This document shows, one piece after another, positions 8,777-17,221 of a DNA stretch of 64,000 nucleotides (within the stretch, counting starts at the first letter, position 1; each line of letters begins with the position of its first letter). A model generated the notes under the pieces. It was not told the DNA's origin and did no database searches. It was given only the letters and a program-made list of their open reading frames with translations. The position numbers were made by a program, and so were the translations under genes. Source of the DNA: Jatrophihabitans telluris (GTDB lineage Bacteria; Actinomycetota; Actinomycetes; Mycobacteriales; Jatrophihabitantaceae). The stretch spans positions 2,356,001 through 2,420,000 of the forward strand of contig NZ_CP097332.1 of assembly GCF_023516435.1 (NCBI RefSeq), written 5' to 3'.

Positions 8777-8826
8777 GGGATGGAGCGGGATGCAGCGGGA
8801 TGGAGCGGGATGCAGCGGGATGCAGC
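8777..8826. repeat. Tandem 10-bp repeat, five units
   Basis: Five back-to-back units of GGGATGSAGC (S = G or C; order G, C, G, C, C) with no other variation, followed by a sixth broken unit. The array lies in the divergent space between the MCP-PilZ gene and the 8877 membrane-protein gene. The 10-bp period places each unit on about the same face of the helix. Confidence 0.9.
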
Positions 8827-8876
8827 GGAATCGTGTCGCGTGATTGAAGATCGCTTCGTCCGGGTATGAACGCGCC

Positions 8877-9473
8877 ATGACATCGGCGAACCTCGACACA
8901 CCGGAGCTCAAAGCGATCGCGATCCGGGCGCGGCATCGCAGGAACCTGATGTTGCTGACTTTCCTCCCGACCGCGGTCGTCCTCGGTGTCGTGGTGGGCG
9001 CCCTGATCGGGCGGCATCACGGGCCGACGCACCACCAGCACGTCTCCACCGCCGCGGCCGTGGCCGCTCTCGTAGTGGGCGGGATCGTGCTGTTGGCCGA
9101 GGCAGCCTTCCTCGTGTACCTCGTCCGCCACCGCAAGGGCTTGTTCGGGCCGCAACTCATCCTGGGCTTGAAGTATCGCGACCGACGCACGGTCATGAAG
9201 GCCCTCCGGAGTGGGCAGCCGCCCGCGGACGAAACCCTCCGAACGGTCGGCTTGGTGATGGCCGAGCGGACCATCACCTACCGCAGGTTGACCCTCGCGA
9301 CCTTCGTGGTGGCCGGGCTGGGACAGATCCTCAACGCGGCACTGCCCGAGCGGCCCGCCCCGCTTCGCGTCCTGTACCTGATCTTTGCGCTGAGCTTCGT
9401 TGCCCTTTTCTGGTATCAGCGTCTCGTGCTGGCCGGTGCGCGCCGGTACGTGGCACAGACCACGAACGGGTGA
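8877..9473 (+). CDS. Small membrane protein of unknown function
   Basis: A 198-aa protein with four likely membrane segments: about residues 22-40, 55-80, 135-150 and 160-182. A His-rich extracytoplasmic loop ([12 protein letters not shown]) joins the first two. The loop between segments 2 and 3 is basic ([21 protein letters not shown]) and probably cytoplasmic. I do not recognise the family. ATG at 8877 gives MTSANLDT; a TTG at 8844 is in frame but adds an unlikely N-terminus. It is transcribed away from the MCP-PilZ gene across a tandem repeat. Confidence 0.7.
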   Translation: MTSANLDTPELKAIAIRARHRRNLMLLTFLPTAVVLGVVVGALIGRHHGPTHHQHVSTAAAVAALVVGGIVLLAEAAFLVYLVRHRKGLFGPQLILGLKYRDRRTVMKALRSGQPPADETLRTVGLVMAERTITYRRLTLATFVVAGLGQILNAALPERPAPLRVLYLIFALSFVALFWYQRLVLAGARRYVAQTTNG

Positions 9474-9570
9474 CGTCGAGAGAAACTGGACCCGAGCCCG
9501 GACCCGCCAATCGCCCGGACGCGGTCACCCATCGGTGCCGAGGGCAGCGGCCGACTCGAGGCCGGTGCCG

Positions 9571-9963
9571 TCAGTCAGGACGCTGGTCGCCGCGGATCGC
9601 TGCGACGAGCGTGGCCAGGTCAGAGCCCTTGAGTACCAGTCGGTGGCCCAACCGCTCTGTCTCACGCTTGATCGACGCCGACGGGTCCGACGTGTAGACC
9701 ACGACCCGGACGCCGGGAGATTGCGCCAGCAACCTCGGAAGCACTGTCTCACCGGTGGCATCAGCCAGGTGCCAGTCGAGGATGACCACGTCTGGCTGCA
9801 AAGTGCGGCTGAGTTCGACGGCCTCCCGCCCGGTGGCGGCCGTGGCGCATACCTGCAGGTCCGGGTGTGACTGGAGATGCCGTACGAGAAACGCCACCAC
9901 CCCCGGTTCGTCCTCGACGACGAGGACCGTGCTGGCGCGTTCTGGCGATGCGTTGCTGCCCAC
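9571..9963 (-). CDS. Stand-alone response-regulator receiver domain
   Basis: The 130-aa protein is a CheY-like receiver with nothing after it. Acidic pocket residues Glu17/Asp18, phospho-acceptor Asp63 (VVILDWHLAD), a switch Thr in VVVYTSD and the conserved Lys in LVLKGSD are all present. It lacks a DNA-binding or enzymatic output, so it must act through a partner protein. No histidine kinase lies beside it. The nearest signalling gene is the MCP-PilZ protein about 0.9 kb away on the same strand; a link is only a guess. Confidence 0.88.
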   Translation of the reverse strand: MGSNASPERASTVLVVEDEPGVVAFLVRHLQSHPDLQVCATAATGREAVELSRTLQPDVVILDWHLADATGETVLPRLLAQSPGVRVVVYTSDPSASIKRETERLGHRLVLKGSDLATLVAAIRGDQRPD

Positions 9964-10255
9964 GGCGCCACCTCATCCGAGTTCGGAGGTCTCGAGCACG
10001 GAGAGCCCCCGTCACCGAAGCCTAGAGTGCGAATGGGCCGGATGGGGGGCTGATTCGGCACCTGTCCACGACACCCGCACCCTCACCCGAGCGTGGATGG
10101 ACACCAGCGCCGCGGCGCCGCTCCGGGTGCTGGTGTTACGGCGCCGCCGCGGACCCGGCCGGACTGATAGATCTCCTGGCCGCACCTCTAGGCGAAATGC
10201 AAAATTCCTGTTAGGTTTAACGCCGATCATAACGGGATGGCACGGGGAGTTCGGC

Positions 10256-11314
10256 GTGGAGAAGACGAAGGCGATGAAGCGCCTGCTCGTAGCGCTTGGC
10301 GTGGCGGTAAGCGCCACAGTCGGGCTGCTGGCCGCCTCCGCCCCCGCGAGCGCGGACTCCATCCCTACGTCTCATGGGTTTCCGGTGTTCTCGCCGTTCG
10401 TGATCAGCACCGACTGCGTCGCCGGACGTCCCGCGAGTTACACCGTCTCGACTCGGTGGAGCGCGACCGGAGTCAAGGGTGCGTTTCCGACGTTGTCAGC
10501 GGTGTTCGAAGTCGACGACGGCAGCGCTACTGCCGTGACGTTCACGCGCTCGTCCGACGTCGTGGTCACGCCCGGCACGAACGGGACCTACACCCGTACG
10601 TTTCCGGTCACCTCCTCGACCAACGCCACCAACACCAGCATCGACATCGAGGACGCCACCGGCTTCGTCTGGCTCGGGGCGCACGCATCCTTCGGCTGCC
10701 ATGATCTGCCCGCTCAATCGGCGCCGGTCGCCAGCCTGAAGAGCCACGCGTGCAGCGGAGCATTCAGCGTGCGTTTCGACGGCAGCGCCACTGCTTCTGA
10801 CTGGGGATACCAACTGGTCTACGGCTCGGGCACGTTCTCCGCGAACGCCCCTACTCTGACCGCGGGCAGCAGCGCACTGCTTTCGGTGACCGCTGCGCAG
10901 GCGGGTGCGGAAAAGACCGTGTTCGCCGCGCTGTACGGCTACTACAGCGGCTACGACGTCTATGACACATCGGCGCTGCTGTCCCTGGCCAAGTCGCCTT
11001 CCTGCCCACGGGCCGGCGCGATGTCGATCACGAAGTCCCTCAGCATCAAGGCCGGCAAGTCGACCGTGATCAAGACCCACTTCACGGTCAAGGGCTCGAC
11101 CAAGCCTGTGGCCGGCGCGACGGTCTCGCTGTTGAAGCGATCCAAGCCATCCGGCCCATGGACGCTGGTCAAGACCGTCAAGACCAACAAGGCCGGCGCC
11201 GCGTCGGTCACCATCCACCCGGCCAAGTGCCTGTACTTGGAGTGGAAATACGCTGGTGGCGCCAAGTACGCGGCCACTCTGAGCCCGGCGACCAAGGTCA
11301 CGGTCACCCACTAG
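10256..11314 (+). CDS. Secreted protein with Ig-like C-terminal domain
   Basis: The 352-aa protein opens with a Sec signal peptide: basic start, hydrophobic core, cleavage likely after ASAPASA. GTG at 10256 has GGGGAG six bases upstream and was preferred to ATG at 10274. The mature part is Thr/Ser/Val-rich beta structure with paired Cys residues (TDCVAG, FGCHD, HACSG, SCPRAG, AKCLY), consistent with disulfides outside the cell. The last 90 residues, from SLSIKAGKSTVIK, resemble bacterial Ig-like domains (VAGATVSLLKRS, then WTLVKTVKTNKAG). No catalytic motif is seen; a surface or matrix protein is the likeliest role. The upstream gap (9964-10255) ends in an A/T-rich stretch around 10197-10235, the probable promoter. 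Confidence 0.75.
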   Translation: MEKTKAMKRLLVALGVAVSATVGLLAASAPASADSIPTSHGFPVFSPFVISTDCVAGRPASYTVSTRWSATGVKGAFPTLSAVFEVDDGSATAVTFTRSSDVVVTPGTNGTYTRTFPVTSSTNATNTSIDIEDATGFVWLGAHASFGCHDLPAQSAPVASLKSHACSGAFSVRFDGSATASDWGYQLVYGSGTFSANAPTLTAGSSALLSVTAAQAGAEKTVFAALYGYYSGYDVYDTSALLSLAKSPSCPRAGAMSITKSLSIKAGKSTVIKTHFTVKGSTKPVAGATVSLLKRSKPSGPWTLVKTVKTNKAGAASVTIHPAKCLYLEWKYAGGAKYAATLSPATKVTVTH

Positions 11315-11370
11315 TTCGGCGCCGCCGCCCTGAAATCCGGGTGCCCACGCTGGAGTGAGCCCGCCCACAG

Positions 11371-11400
11371 CTGCTAGCCCCCCGCTTGCAAGAGCTAGCA
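11371..11400. promoter_or_regulatory. Paired palindromes just ahead of the XRE regulator
   Basis: Two GCTAGC hexamers (11373-11378 and 11394-11399) are exactly 21 bp apart, two helical turns, with the palindrome CTTGCAAG (11385-11392) between them. The second hexamer ends one base before the proposed ATG at 11401. This spacing suits an autoregulatory operator. Confidence 0.4.
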
Positions 11401-11811
11401 ATGGGGAGCATGGTGGGAACGGTGATGGTCGATGGCTTGAGAGAACAGGCCGTGACGATCGGCGAGTTCATCCGCGAACAACGAGAGCAAGCCCAGGTGT
11501 CGCTGCGGCAACTGGCCAAGCTCACCGGAGTGTCGAACCCGTACATCTCCCAGATCGAACGCGGACTGCGCAGACCTTCCGCGGAGATTCTGCAACAGAT
11601 CGCGAAGGGCTTGCGCATCTCCGCCGAGCAGTTGTACGTCCACGCAGGCATCCTCGAGGCCCGCGAGGGCACCACCGAGACCATCGCAGCGATCCTGGCT
11701 GACCCAGTGCTCGACGAACGACAGAAGCAGGCTCTGATCCAGATCTACGAGTCCTTCCACCGAGAATCACTCGCAACGGAGCCAACCAGACGCTCCGAGT
11801 CCAACAGCTGA
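11401..11811 (+). CDS. XRE-family regulator upstream of HbhA-like gene (Rv0474-like)
   Basis: A 136-aa regulator. The helix-turn-helix covers about residues 20-75 (LRQLAKLTGVSNPYISQIER, then GLRRPSAEILQQIAKGL). The short helical tail has no ligand domain. Size, motif and position directly ahead of an HbhA-like gene match Mycobacterium tuberculosis Rv0474, which precedes hbhA (Rv0475); this is from knowledge of that locus. The start is uncertain: ATG at 11401, 11410 and 11425 are all in frame. Upstream palindromes suggest self-regulation and possibly control of the downstream gene. Confidence 0.85.
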   Translation: MGSMVGTVMVDGLREQAVTIGEFIREQREQAQVSLRQLAKLTGVSNPYISQIERGLRRPSAEILQQIAKGLRISAEQLYVHAGILEAREGTTETIAAILADPVLDERQKQALIQIYESFHRESLATEPTRRSESNS

Positions 11812-11895
11812 CCCGCGGCCCGCACATCCTCCCGTGACCGGGTGGGCAGCGTGGTCAACCGGCCCACCCGGTCGGCACCTCACCAAGGAGCACAC

Positions 11896-12927
11896 ATGAC
11901 GATTTTGACGCACGTTCGCAACTACACCGACTCGACTCTGGAGCGGAGCATGTCGACGTTGGCCGACGCCTCCGACCGCCTGTTCGCGCTGCCGACCGGC
12001 ACGAAGGAACTCGCCGCCGGCGCCCTCACCGTGGTGCGCCGACAGACCTACGCCGCCCTCGGAGCCAGCGACGCGGTCCTGGCCACGATCACCAAGCGTG
12101 GCGAGGAAGCTCCTGCCGAAGCCAGGCAGACCGCCATCCGGCTCCGCGACACGACCCGTGCGCTGCTCACACAGGCCAAGGACGTCGCCGGCCGCACCCA
12201 GGACGAACTCGTCTCCGTCGCCGGTGACCTGACCGAGCGTGGCAGCGACGCGGCCAAGGCCGCACGCAGCATCGACCTGCTCGCCGCTACCGACGGCGTC
12301 AAGGACCAGGTCGAGAGCCGAGTCGGCCAGCTCAAGGACGCGTTCGGCAAGCTTGCCGACCGCGGCGAGCAGATCGCCGCCGACCTCCGGCACGACCCGG
12401 TCCTCGTCCGCCTCATCAGCGACACCGACACCCGGGTGGAGAAGGCAGCCAACCAGGTCACGTCGGTGGCCCAGAAGCTGCGCGCCCGCACCGCCGCCCA
12501 GGTCGAGCGCGAAGCAGCGGCAACGACCGCGACGCCGGTTCGCCCGACCGCTCCGTCGAAGATCCCCTCGCACAAGACCACCGTCCGCAACACGCCGGCC
12601 GGCGAAGCGCCGATCGCCACCACGCCGACCTACCGCGCTGCCGCGGCGGAGACCGCCACGCGCAAGCAGGCCGCACGCAAGGCGGCCGCAACTCGCAAGG
12701 CCGTCGCCGCCGAGGTGACCGCGACTCGCAAGGCCGCTGCCGACAAGGCCGCCGCTACGCGCGCGGCGAACGCGCAGGCTCGGGCGGACGCAGCTGAGAA
12801 CCGCAAGGCTGCGGCGGTCAAGGCCGCGGCGACCCGCAAGCGCACGGCGACGAAGTCGGCGCAGTCGGCCCCGGCCAAGAAGACGGCAGCGCGCAAGACC
12901 ACCGCTGCCCGAAGCGCCACCAAGTAA
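11896..12927 (+). CDS. HbhA-like protein with long Ala/Lys/Arg-rich tail
   Basis: A 343-aa protein. The first 210 residues are a long, charged helical region (coiled coil; no membrane segment or signal peptide), as in mycobacterial heparin-binding hemagglutinin. From about residue 250 the tail is a low-complexity repeat built around ATRKAAADKAAATR, ending in KKTAARK-type motifs like the heparin- and DNA-binding tails of HbhA and histone H1-like proteins. The total is about 1.7 times the length of M. tuberculosis HbhA. ATG at 11896 has AAGGAG five bases upstream. A role at the cell surface, in lipid bodies or on DNA cannot be decided here. Confidence 0.75.
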   Translation: MTILTHVRNYTDSTLERSMSTLADASDRLFALPTGTKELAAGALTVVRRQTYAALGASDAVLATITKRGEEAPAEARQTAIRLRDTTRALLTQAKDVAGRTQDELVSVAGDLTERGSDAAKAARSIDLLAATDGVKDQVESRVGQLKDAFGKLADRGEQIAADLRHDPVLVRLISDTDTRVEKAANQVTSVAQKLRARTAAQVEREAAATTATPVRPTAPSKIPSHKTTVRNTPAGEAPIATTPTYRAAAAETATRKQAARKAAATRKAVAAEVTATRKAAADKAAATRAANAQARADAAENRKAAAVKAAATRKRTATKSAQSAPAKKTAARKTTAARSATK

Positions 12928-12934
12928 CAACCCT

Positions 12935-12981
12935 CGGCAACGAGCGGTCGGACCGGCTAGCGGTCAGGCCGCTCGTTGCCG
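12935..12981 (+). terminator. Strong hairpin terminator after HbhA-like gene
   Basis: CGGCAACGAGCGG (12935-12947) pairs perfectly with CCGCTCGTTGCCG (12969-12981): a 13-bp stem with a 21-base loop, starting 8 bases after the stop codon. There is no T-tract, as is common in actinomycetes. Its position between convergent genes suggests use from both sides. Confidence 0.8.
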
Positions 12982-13033
12982 GCGCAACACAGCCGTGCCG
13001 GATTCATCGACCCAGGGCTTGCCCGCGGACGGT

Positions 13034-13636
13034 CTAGGAGCGGGCCGCGACGGGGAGGTCGGCCGGATCGGCAACGGGCCAGGTGCCCGGGGTCCCGTCC
13101 AAACGCCGGAGAGCCTCGAGCTGCAGCAGGCTCCACGGCGAGAGCCGGTCCGATTCCGCGCCGGACTCGGACGCAACAGCGAGCCACGGCGTCCACCAAG
13201 CCTCGGCTACTTCATCGGGGTTGGCCACGACCGCCTCGTCGGCCACGGTCGCCCGATAGATCGGACAGAGTTCGTTTTCCACTGTGCCGTCAGGCATCGT
13301 GGCGCGATAGCGGAAAGCCGGGACCAGCAGGTCGATCGTGGCGGCGACGATCCCGAGCTCGTAACGCAGTCGCCGGCTCACCGCGTCGGGCATGGGCTCC
13401 CCCGGCGCCGGGTGACCGCAGCAGCTGTTGGTCCGCACGCCGGGCCACGTCTTCTTGGTATGCGCGCGTCGGGTCATCAGGACCCTGTCCCGGGCATCGA
13501 AGACGTAGCAGGAGAAGGCCAGATGCAATGGCGTCCGCTCGTGGTGGACCGTGCCCTTGTCGGCGGTTCCGATCGCCTGACCGTCGGGACCGCACAGCAC
13601 TACCCGCTCCGGCACCGAAGCTTCGAAGGCGGACAT
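13034..13636 (-). CDS. idi: Isopentenyl-diphosphate delta-isomerase, type I
   Basis: The 200-aa enzyme interconverts IPP and DMAPP and so feeds the carotenoid genes next to it. It carries the Nudix-fold type I signature: TNSCCGHPAPGE with catalytic Cys73, Glu120/Glu122 in VENELCPIY, and metal-binding His residues near HHERTPLHLA. Length fits the family (180-200 aa). ATG at 13636 gives MSAFEASVPE; the open frame runs on into the TetR gene and was cut there. It lies 175 bp behind the tetR gene on the same strand, so it may have its own promoter or be the last gene of the crtI-crtB-tetR transcript. Confidence 0.93.
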   Translation of the reverse strand: MSAFEASVPERVVLCGPDGQAIGTADKGTVHHERTPLHLAFSCYVFDARDRVLMTRRAHTKKTWPGVRTNSCCGHPAPGEPMPDAVSRRLRYELGIVAATIDLLVPAFRYRATMPDGTVENELCPIYRATVADEAVVANPDEVAEAWWTPWLAVASESGAESDRLSPWSLLQLEALRRLDGTPGTWPVADPADLPVAARS

Positions 13637-13811
13637 CAGGCAAGCCGCCCTTCGGGGTAGCGACCGGGGCAAGCGGGCGGGCAGGCGGGGCTGGAACCCG
13701 CTACGAACGACATAGAGCCAGCTTGCTCCCCCTCGACCGGTTGCGCTAACGGCAGGGCGTGACCGTTCGGCCTGCCCGACAACCCATGGCGGGCTACCGG
13801 ACGAGCTCCTC

Positions 13812-14444
13812 TCACGGCGGCGCGAGATCGCCGGTACCACCGCGGATGACGGTGAAAACGGCCTCGATATAGCCGTCGAGCTCACGCAAGGTCTGCTCGG
13901 GCCGGCCGAATTCGGCGAGCCTTTGCCGCATCTCCGTGGCGATGACTCGTTCGGCCGCGACGAACAACGCCGCGACGGTGCCCGCAAACGGGGCCTCGGT
14001 CGAGCCGAAGCGCTGCCTCAGGGCCGAAGCGAGCGCAGCTTCGCGACGCAGGTACAGCTGCGCTTCGCGCGCCTGCAATTGCGGACTGTTGGCGATCAGT
14101 TCGTGGAACGGCGCCACATGACTCGGGCAGGTATAGGCACGACCGGCGGTCAGATCGAACAACACATGTGCCTGCAATGCGTCCAGGATCGACTGGCCCG
14201 CCGGACACGAGCGAACGAGCAGGGCCAGCGTTCGTTCTAGTTCATCGACCTGGCCGAAGACGAGGTCTTCCTTGGTCGGGAAGTGATTGAACAGCGTGGC
14301 CGTCGAGACGCCGGCGCCGCGAGCGATCTCGGTGGTGGTCACATTGTCGAAGCCCCGGGCGACGAACAAACCCATGGCGACCTGGCGCAATGCGGCTTGG
14401 GTCCGCTTTCGCTTCGCCACGCGGCGACCCGGCGAACTGGTCAC
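13812..14444 (-). CDS. TetR-family regulator in the carotenoid operon
   Basis: A 210-aa regulator. Residues 15-60 hold the TetR helix-turn-helix (FDNVTTTEIARGAGVSTATL, then FNHFPTKEDLV). The C-terminal part is an all-helical ligand domain without a recognisable effector class. GTG at 14444 overlaps the crtB stop by 4 bases (GTGA), so it is made together with CrtB and CrtI. It is a good candidate for control of the divergent crtI/crtE promoter region. Confidence 0.9.
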   Translation of the reverse strand: MTSSPGRRVAKRKRTQAALRQVAMGLFVARGFDNVTTTEIARGAGVSTATLFNHFPTKEDLVFGQVDELERTLALLVRSCPAGQSILDALQAHVLFDLTAGRAYTCPSHVAPFHELIANSPQLQAREAQLYLRREAALASALRQRFGSTEAPFAGTVAALFVAAERVIATEMRQRLAEFGRPEQTLRELDGYIEAVFTVIRGGTGDLAPP

Positions 14445-15484
14445 GAAGTCTCCGACGGATGCTCGTACGGGCCTGGGTGCGAGGCCCTGCCCGGCAGCCC
14501 GTCCGCGGAGGCCGAGGTACGGCCGGAGCGGAACCGGTCACGACGTGCGGCGAGCAGACCCGGCACGGCGACCCGGGCCCGCCGCGGGATGCTGACGCCG
14601 GCCCGCTCGTGAAGTATTCGGTAGTCCCGGCGTTCAATGTCGTCGAGGATGCCGCGATAGAGCGTGAGCGCCGTCTGGACGCAGGCCCGTGACGTCGGAT
14701 CCAACAGCCGCACGCCGTGGGAAGCGGTTCGGTACAGCTCACGGGTGCGGGCGATCTCGTCCGCCAGCAGCCGCCGGATCGGGCCGTCGACGACACCGCG
14801 AAGCAGGCGGTCGCGGTCCACACCGTGCCGTCTCAGCGACTCCAACGGCAGGTAGATCCGTCCGCGCCGCAGGTCCTCGCCGAGGTCGCGCAGGAAGTTG
14901 GTGAGCTGGAAGGCCACGCCGAGGTCGACGGCATACGGGGCGGCGACCTCGACCGGGGCCGCGAGCCCGAGCACAGGCAGCATCTGCAGCCCGATGACGG
15001 CCGCTGATCCCCACATGTACCGCTCCAGGTCGGCGTAGGTCTCGTACTCGGTGACGGTGAGGTCCATCCGCATCGAGTCGAGGAACGCAAGGAAGTACGC
15101 AGCGGGAATGTCCCATCGCTGCATGGCGTCGCGAACCGCGAGCATCGGCGGCGCCTCGGCCAGCCCCTGCGCCGGTGGGCTGGCGGGTCCGCCGGCACCC
15201 CCGCGAGACGACGTACGGAAGATCCCTTCGATGGCGTCGAGAATGTCTGCCTGCGCTCGGAGAGTCAGCGGGCTGTCGGTGGCGTCGATGACATCGTCGA
15301 CCCATCGCGCGAACCCGTAGAGGGCATGGACCGCGGGCCTCTTGGCCGCCGGGAGCAGCAACGTGGCGAGGTAGTAGGTCTTTCCGTGGCGAGCGTTGAG
15401 GGTGCGGCACGCGGTGTAGTGGTTGCGTAGCGCCTGACCGTGGATGCCGGCCGCGTCGAGTTCCGCCTCGGACTGGCGGCTCAC
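14441..15484 (-). CDS. crtB: Phytoene synthase
   Basis: Joins two GGPP molecules to phytoene, the first C40 step. At 347 aa it is of normal or slightly long size. Both Asp-rich motifs are present: WVDDVIDATD (about residue 60) and NFLRDLGEDLRRGRIYLP (about residue 180). The last 60 residues are basic and atypical. GTG at 15484 overlaps the crtI stop (GTGA), and its own stop overlaps the tetR start: tight coupling crtI-crtB-tetR. Confidence 0.94.
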   Translation of the reverse strand: MSRQSEAELDAAGIHGQALRNHYTACRTLNARHGKTYYLATLLLPAAKRPAVHALYGFARWVDDVIDATDSPLTLRAQADILDAIEGIFRTSSRGGAGGPASPPAQGLAEAPPMLAVRDAMQRWDIPAAYFLAFLDSMRMDLTVTEYETYADLERYMWGSAAVIGLQMLPVLGLAAPVEVAAPYAVDLGVAFQLTNFLRDLGEDLRRGRIYLPLESLRRHGVDRDRLLRGVVDGPIRRLLADEIARTRELYRTASHGVRLLDPTSRACVQTALTLYRGILDDIERRDYRILHERAGVSIPRRARVAVPGLLAARRDRFRSGRTSASADGLPGRASHPGPYEHPSETS

Positions 15485-16989
15485 GCCTGCACCCCGGTGA
15501 TTCGCTCGGCGGCCAGCCGTCCTGACAACAACACCATCGGCACACCGACGCCCGGTTGGGTGTTGGAGCCGCAGAAGACCAGGTTGTCGATCCGGCGATC
15601 CAGCGTGGGTGTGCGTAACGGTCCGGACTGCCGAAAGGTGTGAGCGGCCGCGAAGGGCGCGCCCGCAGCCAGGCCCGAGGCGCCCCAGTCGGCCGGCGTG
15701 ACGTAGCGCTCGACCTCGATATCCCCGCTGATGCCGGTGTAGCCGCGGGCGTCGAGGGTGGCCAGGACTTCGTCGCGGTAACGCGGTCCGAGCACGGACC
15801 AGTCCAAGTCGAAGGTCAGATTCGGCGTGGGGAACAGCACGTAATACGTCTGCTTTCCCTCCGGCGCCAAACCTGGGTCGGTGCGGGTTGGATTGCTGAT
15901 CAGGAAGGATGGATCACTCATGAGCCGCCCGTCCTTGATGATCTCGCGGAACGTCCGGCGCCACTCGTGGCCGAAGGAGATGTTGTGATGGGCCAGATCA
16001 GGACTGCTTGACGAGGCCGCGCTCGGGGCCCCGACGTGCATGAGGAAGCACGAGGGCGAGTACGTCAGCGAGCGCACCCGGCGCGGAGTGTGGCGCTCGG
16101 GCAGCAGGTCTCGATAGGCCACCGGTAGGTCGGCGTTGACGACGATGACGTCGGCGGTGAGGCGCTCGCCATCGGTGGTGATGACTGCGCTTGCCCGGTC
16201 GTTGGTGACCTCGATCGTCTGCGCGGTGGTCCCGTACCGGAAGGTCACTCCGTGTTTGGCCGCCGCACCGGCGAGCGCGAGCGGGACTTTGTGCATACCG
16301 CCGCGGGGGAAAGTGACGCCGGTGACCGTGTCCATGTACGCGATGACCGCATAGATCGCCAGAGCGTCCTGCGGGGCGAGGCCGGCGTACATGGCCTGGA
16401 AGGAGAAGATCCGCTGCAGGCGCTCGTCCTTCAGGAACTGGGCCACCTTCGGGCTGAGCCGGCGCAGTCCGCCCATGGCGAAGAGCCGGGCCGCATCGAC
16501 GTTGACCAACGCCAGCGGCGAATCCAGGTTCTGGTCGATGAACCGGCGGCGCTCCAGGTCGTAGAGACGCCTCAGGTAGGTGACGAACCGCCGGTACCCC
16601 TGGACGTCCCGAGCCGAGCAGGTCTGCGCGATCTCCTGCGACATGGCGTCGATGTCGGTGTGGACATCGATGACCGAACCGTCGGCGAACGTCGCTCGGT
16701 ACGCCGGATCCAGCGGGATCAGATCCAGCCAGTCGGTCATGTTCTCCCCCACGCAGGCCAACGCGTCGGCGATGAGTTCGGGCATCGTGAGCACGGTCGG
16801 TCCGGTGTCGAAGGAGTAGCCGTCCAGCTCCAGGCGCCCGGCGCGGCCACCCGGTCCTGCGGCGCGCTCGATGACGGTGACTTCGCGGCCGGCGCCGGCC
16901 AGTCGCAGCGCGGCGGACAGCCCACCCAGCCCGGCGCCCACGATCAGCACCGACTCGGTGCGGCCGCCCACTCGACGGGGACTAGGCAC
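15481..16989 (-). CDS. crtI: Phytoene desaturase (CrtI type)
   Basis: A 502-aa FAD enzyme converting phytoene to lycopene (or neurosporene) by stepwise desaturation. The N-terminal dinucleotide fold is clear (VLIVGAGLGGLSAALRLAG from residue 14, then VIERAAGPGGRAG), and the C-terminal CrtI signature is present (NTQPGVGVPMVLLSGRLAAE). The open frame extends to 17469, but that part would overlap crtE; GTG at 16989 (MPSPRRVGG) gives the usual family length. A second GTG at 16971 is possible. It is divergent from crtE, with a 232-bp shared control region. Confidence 0.94.
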   Translation of the reverse strand: MPSPRRVGGRTESVLIVGAGLGGLSAALRLAGAGREVTVIERAAGPGGRAGRLELDGYSFDTGPTVLTMPELIADALACVGENMTDWLDLIPLDPAYRATFADGSVIDVHTDIDAMSQEIAQTCSARDVQGYRRFVTYLRRLYDLERRRFIDQNLDSPLALVNVDAARLFAMGGLRRLSPKVAQFLKDERLQRIFSFQAMYAGLAPQDALAIYAVIAYMDTVTGVTFPRGGMHKVPLALAGAAAKHGVTFRYGTTAQTIEVTNDRASAVITTDGERLTADVIVVNADLPVAYRDLLPERHTPRRVRSLTYSPSCFLMHVGAPSAASSSSPDLAHHNISFGHEWRRTFREIIKDGRLMSDPSFLISNPTRTDPGLAPEGKQTYYVLFPTPNLTFDLDWSVLGPRYRDEVLATLDARGYTGISGDIEVERYVTPADWGASGLAAGAPFAAAHTFRQSGPLRTPTLDRRIDNLVFCGSNTQPGVGVPMVLLSGRLAAERITGVQA

Positions 16990-17221
16990 GTCGCCGCCGG
17001 GGGCGGTTAGCGGTGGATGTCTGGCAGTGCACGAGAACTCCGCTCGTCGGAACTCCGATGTTAGAGTGACTCTAGATTCGTGCACAAGCCGACCGGAACG
17101 GACGGGCCGGCACAAGCGCGAGTTGTTCCGGGTCGCGTCGAACAGAGCTGCTGCGTCCGCTTTCTTTGTGGGGTCCGGCGTGACGCATGAGGCATCGATC
17201 TCTCCATCCAGTGGGTTGACC
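16990..17221. promoter_or_regulatory. Divergent crtI / crtE control region with inverted repeats
   Basis: Holds a 13-bp palindrome TAGAG-TGA-CTCTA (17062-17074) and a wider inverted pair GTGCACGA (17027-17034) / TCGTGCAC (17078-17085). GGAACT at 17049-17054 resembles the -35 element of ECF sigma promoters facing crtE; no convincing -10 can be named. The spacing suits one operator controlling both arms of the carotenoid cluster. The TetR protein encoded behind crtB is the nearest candidate; a light-responsive factor is the alternative. Confidence 0.5.
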
